From positions 18,333,999-18,397,998 of the forward strand of contig NC_092565.1 of assembly GCF_037975245.1 (NCBI RefSeq): a stretch of DNA of 64,000 bases, given 5' to 3'. Below the pieces are notes generated by a model. The model was not told the origin of the DNA and made no database searches. It saw nothing but the letters and a program-made list of their open reading frames with translations. The stretch is from Apostichopus japonicus (taxonomy: Eukaryota > Echinodermata > Holothuroidea > Aspidochirotida > Stichopodidae). The translations under genes and the position numbers were made by a program. This document shows, piece by piece, positions 1-64,000 of this stretch (position 1 is the stretch's first letter; every line of letters begins with the position of its first letter).

Positions 1-661
1 AAGTCTGGATCTCACACCACCAGGGCAAGCTCTAAACTTATGTATATATCATGTATTAATACTATATATGTATAATCATGACCTCATAAGGCTCTGGGTG
101 TCATATAATATTAAATTAAATGTAGTGTAGACCTAAAAACCATCGTTTGTACATATTTAGCAACTTTTACCTTGCTCTAATAATATATTTTACAAGGGTA
201 GGGGAAGGTGGAGGTCCAAGGGAGGGGGGGGGAGTTACAGTATAAGGTGTAACCAATCTGTTGTTTGTTCTGTAGTGTATGTGTTTCTATGAGACCTATA
301 CTGAAAATCTACAATCACAGACAAATTGAAGAGTAACTTGCTATTCACATTACTATTTGTATGTCTACAGTATGTACATGTACATTACAAAATTAACTAA
401 TTTTTTTTCTTTCAATTCAAATTAGATTTATTTCTTATGGATATGATTTACAAGCAGTTACGTTTGTGATCATGAACAGGATGTGAATTTAACAGTGATG
501 ATGTACAACCAGAATACAGTGTACATTGTATTTGTTTACATGGGTATAAATGGTACACCTAGAAAACGAAGATACATGTATGATTTAGTGTGAAATACAA
601 TTTGCTGTGAATAAGTTTACAGTATAACATTTGTGGTTAAATGTCGTATTTTTTGTTACAG
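1..661 (+). other. Sequence before the first coding exon
   Basis: AT-rich sequence with no convincing ORF or promoter element. It ends in a good splice acceptor (661), so most of it is probably an intron behind a 5' non-coding exon. A short G run lies at 224-233. Confidence 0.5.
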
Positions 662-713
662 GCTTTAAGAGTAAACCCACCGCTTTGTGAGCTTGTTGGA
701 CATCTTCATTGCC

Positions 714-58893
<58,180 letters not shown>

Positions 58894-61800
58894 CCCATGC
58901 CTCTCATCCTTCTACATCACAATTATGCACTGATTTAGCACCGCTACATGTGAGTATACGTTGCCAGCCATTTTTCTGCCTTATTTTATTTTTATTTTGC
59001 CCATTTTGCACACCCTGCAGTTTTAATTGTTTTTTTTTCTCTCATCCTGTGGTTATTTTTTGTGTATATTGTGTGGCCTTAAATCAGTAAATATTCAATG
59101 TGTTGATGTTTTAAACAAGCCAATAAGACATATTGAGGCATTGGGGGGGGGGGGGTGGGTGGGTAATAGTGTTTGTTTTTACAGTTATGGGAGGTTGAGG
59201 AGGGGAAAGGGGGAGTGACACTGCAGACTTTTTTTTTATATTCAGAAGTGGAGCCTGTTCTACACAGACTAGGAATTTCCATAGGTCTTTTGGTGGGGAA
59301 AAGTCTGTTGGTTTGAACAACCGAAAATGAAATACATAAATTTATTATGCAATTGAAAGCTCAATATTACCATTTTGATATCAAATTCAGGTAATCTGTT
59401 ATGTGTAAGTGTCATTTCAGTAGGAACAGTTGCATTCCACTTAAAGTTGTGGGCTGTGGGGGAGGGGGGCGGCGAGGGTGGGAAGGGTGTCCAGTATGTT
59501 GTCTAGTATCTCTGGTGACCCTTGTTCAATGTCATGTTTTATTTGATAGATTATGTATGAAAATGTGTCAATGGATGTTCACCTTGGTATTCACAGTCAA
59601 AGGTATAAATATTAGCATATAACTTAGACTAAAAATAAACGTTTTCTACTCTTTTTTTCAGTTTTAAAACAACCGTAGAGACACAGCAATACGCTGTGAA
59701 CTTTGACATTGCTGTAAAATGCTCAAATTTCCTATTTTAACAAGAAACTGTTTGAAAGGGTTGATAGTTGTAACATGTATGTAATAACCTTCCAGTGCTC
59801 CATAACAAGGGTTGGGAGGGGGGCAGAAGAGATTGTTTTATTAAAATGTAAAATCTAAAGAGGATCCTGAAGGTAACTGGAAGTAACTGGAATTGTTTTA
59901 AAGTTCTATCAATGTTTGCAAACATTTAATGATATTTGCGATCATTTTTCACTACAGTACTTAAAGTTTTGCTGCTACGAGATTTTTTTTTTTTAGTTTG
60001 CAGCGTTTTTCCTTTAATAAATTATGCAAAAAAAAGATGTTTTAAATATTATTTTGCAAAAAGAGAATAATTATAATTTTTCATGAAATAAATATTAACT
60101 AACCTTTTCTCAGTTGCCAAATGAAAATTAGCCTGCCAAAAAAAAAAAAAAAAAAAAAAAAAAATCAAACTTTTGTTCAAATTGAAAAAGTAGTCTCATT
60201 TAAAATGATCAGAACGTGCTTTGTTGCTGTGTGAACTGTTCTTAATTTATGAACCAAGCTTTAATTATTACAAATGTCTCATGTAGGGTGTTTTAATTCC
60301 AAGTAGCAGAAGCATATTATTCAAAACTCATAATTTGTGGCCATGCCAGAACCTTATGATGTTGGTGGTTATGGAAGGTTAGTCGAGGTCAACGGTAGAA
60401 AGTATTCTTACCTTCAATCCTTCAACAAGCTACAGCAGACTTCACATGTTTGTGTCGACACATAAAAAAAAACACTTGTAGAAGTTAGGTATTTATATTT
60501 GGAAGTGAACCATTGATCTTTTTCTTGAGGTAAATATATATCAACCTGAAACCTTTTAAATGTAGAAAGCTCAGAAAAATACTTTTGTGGCAATTTAATT
60601 TTGAACCTCTAATATTATGGTGCTTGTAGTAGGTCAGTTGGGGTCAGGCTTAGAAAACCACCTTTTGCCCATGGCTCATACCATAAAAAGGAGTGGTTGC
60701 AGGGTTGATAAAATATTTAGAATTAAATATAAATTATTAATTACTGGCTTCTCATGATAGTTAAATATTTAATTTCAAATATAAAGCTAGGAGGGTATCC
60801 CTGATTGAATTGTAACCATGTCATACCCAGTAACTTTGGTAAAGTTACTTGCAACTCGCAACCAAATGCAATGCAGACAGCTGGTACCCGATAGGTTTTT
60901 GCCAGGTTTAACGATAAAAGTAGATGTCTCCGACCACACATTTGTGTAAGATAGCATAGTTGGTAGTATCTATATCTGTCTCTGGTTGTATTCTTTTCAA
61001 CTCTTTCTTTCCGTTTTATTTTGTTTTTTTGCGCAATGCAAGGTTTGAGCAGCATGCTGCCATAACTCCCCTTAAATACCCTTTTGTTGAATGTCAGGAA
61101 TTGCATTGTTGCAAAAGCAATAAATTAGCATAAAGCAATAAAAAATAGAATAATTCTGTTTCTGTATTATTAGATATAAAAGGCGATCTCTAATGTATTA
61201 GGCATATTTGCTAGTTATTAGTTTGACTTTATTCCCCACACCCCAGCCTTTTACTAACACCTCTTCTGACTATCTCATATTGTAGTGGTGTGTGTGTGGT
61301 GGTTTCATTAAAAATTTGAAATAAAAGTTGTAGCACATTGGAAAAGATTGGGTAAGAGTGGTTTATACTATGGCAGAAAAGTATGAAAACTTTGCTTAAA
61401 AATGTTATTCCTTGCATGGTTAAGCTGCATCCCTTTGAAATTTGTTGTGAATCTTTGAGGGAAGCTACGCCAATAAAGAAGAAAAAAAATCTTGTTTTGC
61501 GCAAAATTTAGAAAAGTGCCCTCCTCTTCTCTTCTTTGTGAAGTTGTTCCAAATTTAAATTTGCAAATGATCTATTTTTTGGAGGTTTTGAGAGTTAACT
61601 TACTTTTAGATCTCTAAATCCTTAGTCAAATACATATCATCTTAATACTCCATATTTTATAGCAGTTTTGAAATTGAGTATCAGCTTGGTCCGGTGGAAT
61701 CGTAATCTGTGTGTCTGTATGTTTGTGTTACCTGCTGTCTGTGTTTAATGAGTGTAGAACTTTGGCATTTGACACAAAAGGAATAATTACGTGTGTTCAA

Positions 61801-64000
61801 GGGCGTAGGAACCGGGGGGGCTTGGGGGGCGCCAGCCCCCCGGTGAAAAATATGGGGGGGCGGAAATATCATTCCGCCCCCCGCTCCGCAAGTCAAAAAA
61901 CCCCTTTTTCATTTCCAAATGAGAAAAAAATCTCATTTGGAGCACCAAATTGCATCTAAGGCCAGGTGAAAATGCAAAATTATTTACAAAATGGAGTGGG
62001 ATGTTGAAGTGTGCTATATTGCACCAAATTGCATCTGAGGCCACCTGGAAATGCAAAAAATTCCAAAGGGGAGGGGGACACCCCCTCCCCTTACACCCCA
62101 CCCCCAGGCCAGCCATCAATCTTCAGCCCCCCCACTCAAAATTACCTTCCTACGCCACTGCGTGTGTTTGCGCTGATTTCGGGGTGTCTGCAGTTAGGTT
62201 CAATGTAAATGCAAATGAATATCTACAATACTTATTTTAAAATATTAATTAGTACATATATGAAAGTGGGATTTTGAAAATACCTCACATATACTGAGAT
62301 ATCCTTGATGTGTAAATAGAATGTCTAGACTCAGCATAAATATGTGGAATAATGGAGTCGATGCTAGTATATATTAAATTGTCAGTTAAAACCAAGGAGG
62401 CCAGATTGTCAATAGGAGAATTCTTTTCCTTTCCCTTGATTTGTTGTGCAATATATAGATGTGCTGCCTCGTTATAATTGCGGTTTATTCTTAATATTTC
62501 ATTAAGGTTATATCAACTTTTCATCTGTTATTTTTTGTTTTATACCAAAGCAGTCTTCTATGACTATAATTTGCCCATGACTATGAAATTGTAAAGAAAA
62601 AAAAGTTTCAAGTTTCAGCATGTCCTCAAACATACCGTACCTAAAATTTGATTAGCATTTTAATATATATCAAAGTTTTCTGCAAAGTAATGATATAAAA
62701 ATGGTAATGATTCATTCCTGATAATTTGTGTTTTTCCCTTTTATGTCAATTTTATCCAATTAGAAAAAATTAAAATAACATATCTTAAAGACTGATAAAA
62801 GTAATTTGGAGAAACTTTGGCAAATTTGAGTGAGGTAAAGGTAGAATATCTGGTATGTTAAGATAGTGTATTGTCTACCTTCCATGATACATTACATGAT
62901 ATGAGAACACCACATACAGTAGCCATAGTTTATCTTCATTTGTAACCAAGGTAACATACCTCAGTTTACAGTCCTTTATTAATACCTACCTGTCTTTACA
63001 CATAATTGTAATTACTCCATTTTTCTAAACCATCATCAACAGATTAAAAATCATGATTATATTTCCTTAATTATATCAAAGCATTATCTTTCTATACCCA
63101 GGTTATCTTTTTCACATCACAACACAGTTAACTCGTCTAAATTTACGTTTGCCTATCTTTATTGGTAAACATGGCTTGGAGTGACCATTATCACTAGTGT
63201 TCAAATTGCCATGGTTTCTTTCAGATCTGCTAGCCCAGCACACAAAGTAAAATTCATAAATATGTATGAACACTTTTTTTTCTTTTTTTCTCTGAAACTT
63301 AGGGTCCAATTTAGAATTGTTTACTTTCATTTGGAATCAGAATGTTCCTATAATTCAAACAAAAAGCGGTTGAAATTTTCTGTCTAACAGAGACAATAGA
63401 AAAAAAACAATGGCCAATTATTGTGATACAGTTGTTAACTGTGTTTAGTTCTCTTTAGTGCATAGTTCAATGTGTAGCTTCTTGAAAAGAATGGTAGTGC
63501 TTGGAAAGAAAGGCCAATTTTGTCTAAATGCAGTCGGAAGTTCTTTAAACAATTTATTGGTGGAGTTATTTCATGTTGAATTCCATCAATACAGAGAATC
63601 AGGAAATTTAATTGCTGTTAAAAGGAGATTTGTTTTTACAGATTTTATGGTGAGTAGAATCTTATTGTTAATTTTCTGATTCACATATTGCGTTTGAAAT
63701 AAAGGGATGTGGTGTTAAAATTTGTTGAGTTTAGTCACAGACTTCGCTCCTGTGGGTTTCATGACAGTTTTGCTGTATGGAGTTCTCCCTTATTGGTTAC
63801 TCTTATGATCTTTGGTTGCCATGGAGACGACCAATCAGGTCTTATGGATGATACTGTCTGCCTTTTGGTGTTGTTTCCTTCCTCTGTTTTAAATGCAATG
63901 TGTCTTCTCTTAAATGTTTTAGTTAAATCCACACATTGAATCACTTTCAATGCAGATGTAAGGCACTTCTTTGTTGTTTTAATTGCTTTGATTTACACAT
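58894..64000 (+). other. INPP5A: 3' UTR and downstream flank
   Basis: No recognisable gene. Candidate poly(A) signals AATAAA occur at 59634-59639, near 60017 and near 60087; I cannot choose among them. G runs lie at 59142-59154, an A run at 60139-60164 and a MITE at 61798-62160. Confidence 0.5.
61798..62160. mobile_element. hAT-like MITE (363 bp), perfect target duplication
   Basis: Ends CAAGGGCGTAGGAA and TTCCTACGCCACTG, inverted with two mismatches; identical 8-bp flanks CGTGTGTT at 61790-61797 and 62161-62168. The GGCGTAGGA core is shared with the ends of the 4.2-kb element. A CACCAAATTGCATCT block is repeated inside (61942 and 62022), and GGGGGACACCCCCTCCCC lies near the right end (about 62074-62091). 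Confidence 0.92.

Noticed and set aside
63458-63679. Possible exon or start of a downstream gene
   Set aside because: A 73-codon ORF followed by GTGAGT-like sequence, but with no recognisable motif or second exon in the window.

Overview
This is a stretch of animal nuclear genome. It is AT-rich, has long introns with GT-AG boundaries, and is full of microsatellites, minisatellites, SINEs and short DNA transposons. The repeat content (tRNA-headed SINEs with an L2-type tail, hAT-like and TTAA-flanked MITEs, AGGTCA-rich satellites) and a single-copy INPP5A-type gene suggest a marine invertebrate. An echinoderm or a close deuterostome relative is my best guess, but the sequence does not prove the taxon. 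|| One protein-coding gene explains the window. Sixteen coding exons on the + strand, from position 714 to the stop at 58893, join in frame to give a 416-residue type I inositol-polyphosphate 5-phosphatase (INPP5A orthologue; the human protein is about 412 residues). All fifteen introns are GT-AG. The catalytic motifs are intact: HCQE, GDFNFR, PAWCDR and GDHKPV. The protein ends in a CaaX box (Cys-Ala-Leu-Met), which fits a prenylated, membrane-bound enzyme that ends Ins(1,4,5)P3/Ca2+ signalling. I recognise no second cellular gene on either strand. || Layout. 1-661: intron or upstream sequence before the first coding exon. 714-4106: exons 1-2. 4107-14109 (intron 2): a 4.2 kb hAT-like element (5396-9595, perfect 8-bp target duplication) carrying about 400-bp satellite repeats and a nested hAT MITE, then a second MITE copy. 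14110-17821: exons 3-4; a 13-copy, 43-bp pyrimidine-rich minisatellite runs directly into the exon 4 splice acceptor. 17822-26496 (intron 4): a LINE relic and a TTAA-flanked MITE whose inverted partner lies in intron 3. 26497-32892: exons 5-8, a piggyBac-like relic split by a third hAT MITE, a C-rich minisatellite and a (CAT)n array. 32893-44808: satellites, more transposons, exons 9-10 and an 81/85-bp array. 44809-53245: exons 11-15 with several SINE tails. 53246-58893: SINEs, a duplicated intron block and the last exon. 58894-64000: 3' UTR/flank with one more MITE. || The most interesting signals are the satellite-carrying hAT-like element with seven identical AGGTCA direct repeats (spacing 4), the minisatellite that supplies a real splice acceptor, the inverted MITE pair around exon 4, the seven L2-tail retroposons that all lie antisense to the gene, and the piggyBac relic interrupted by a MITE with a perfect 8-bp duplication.
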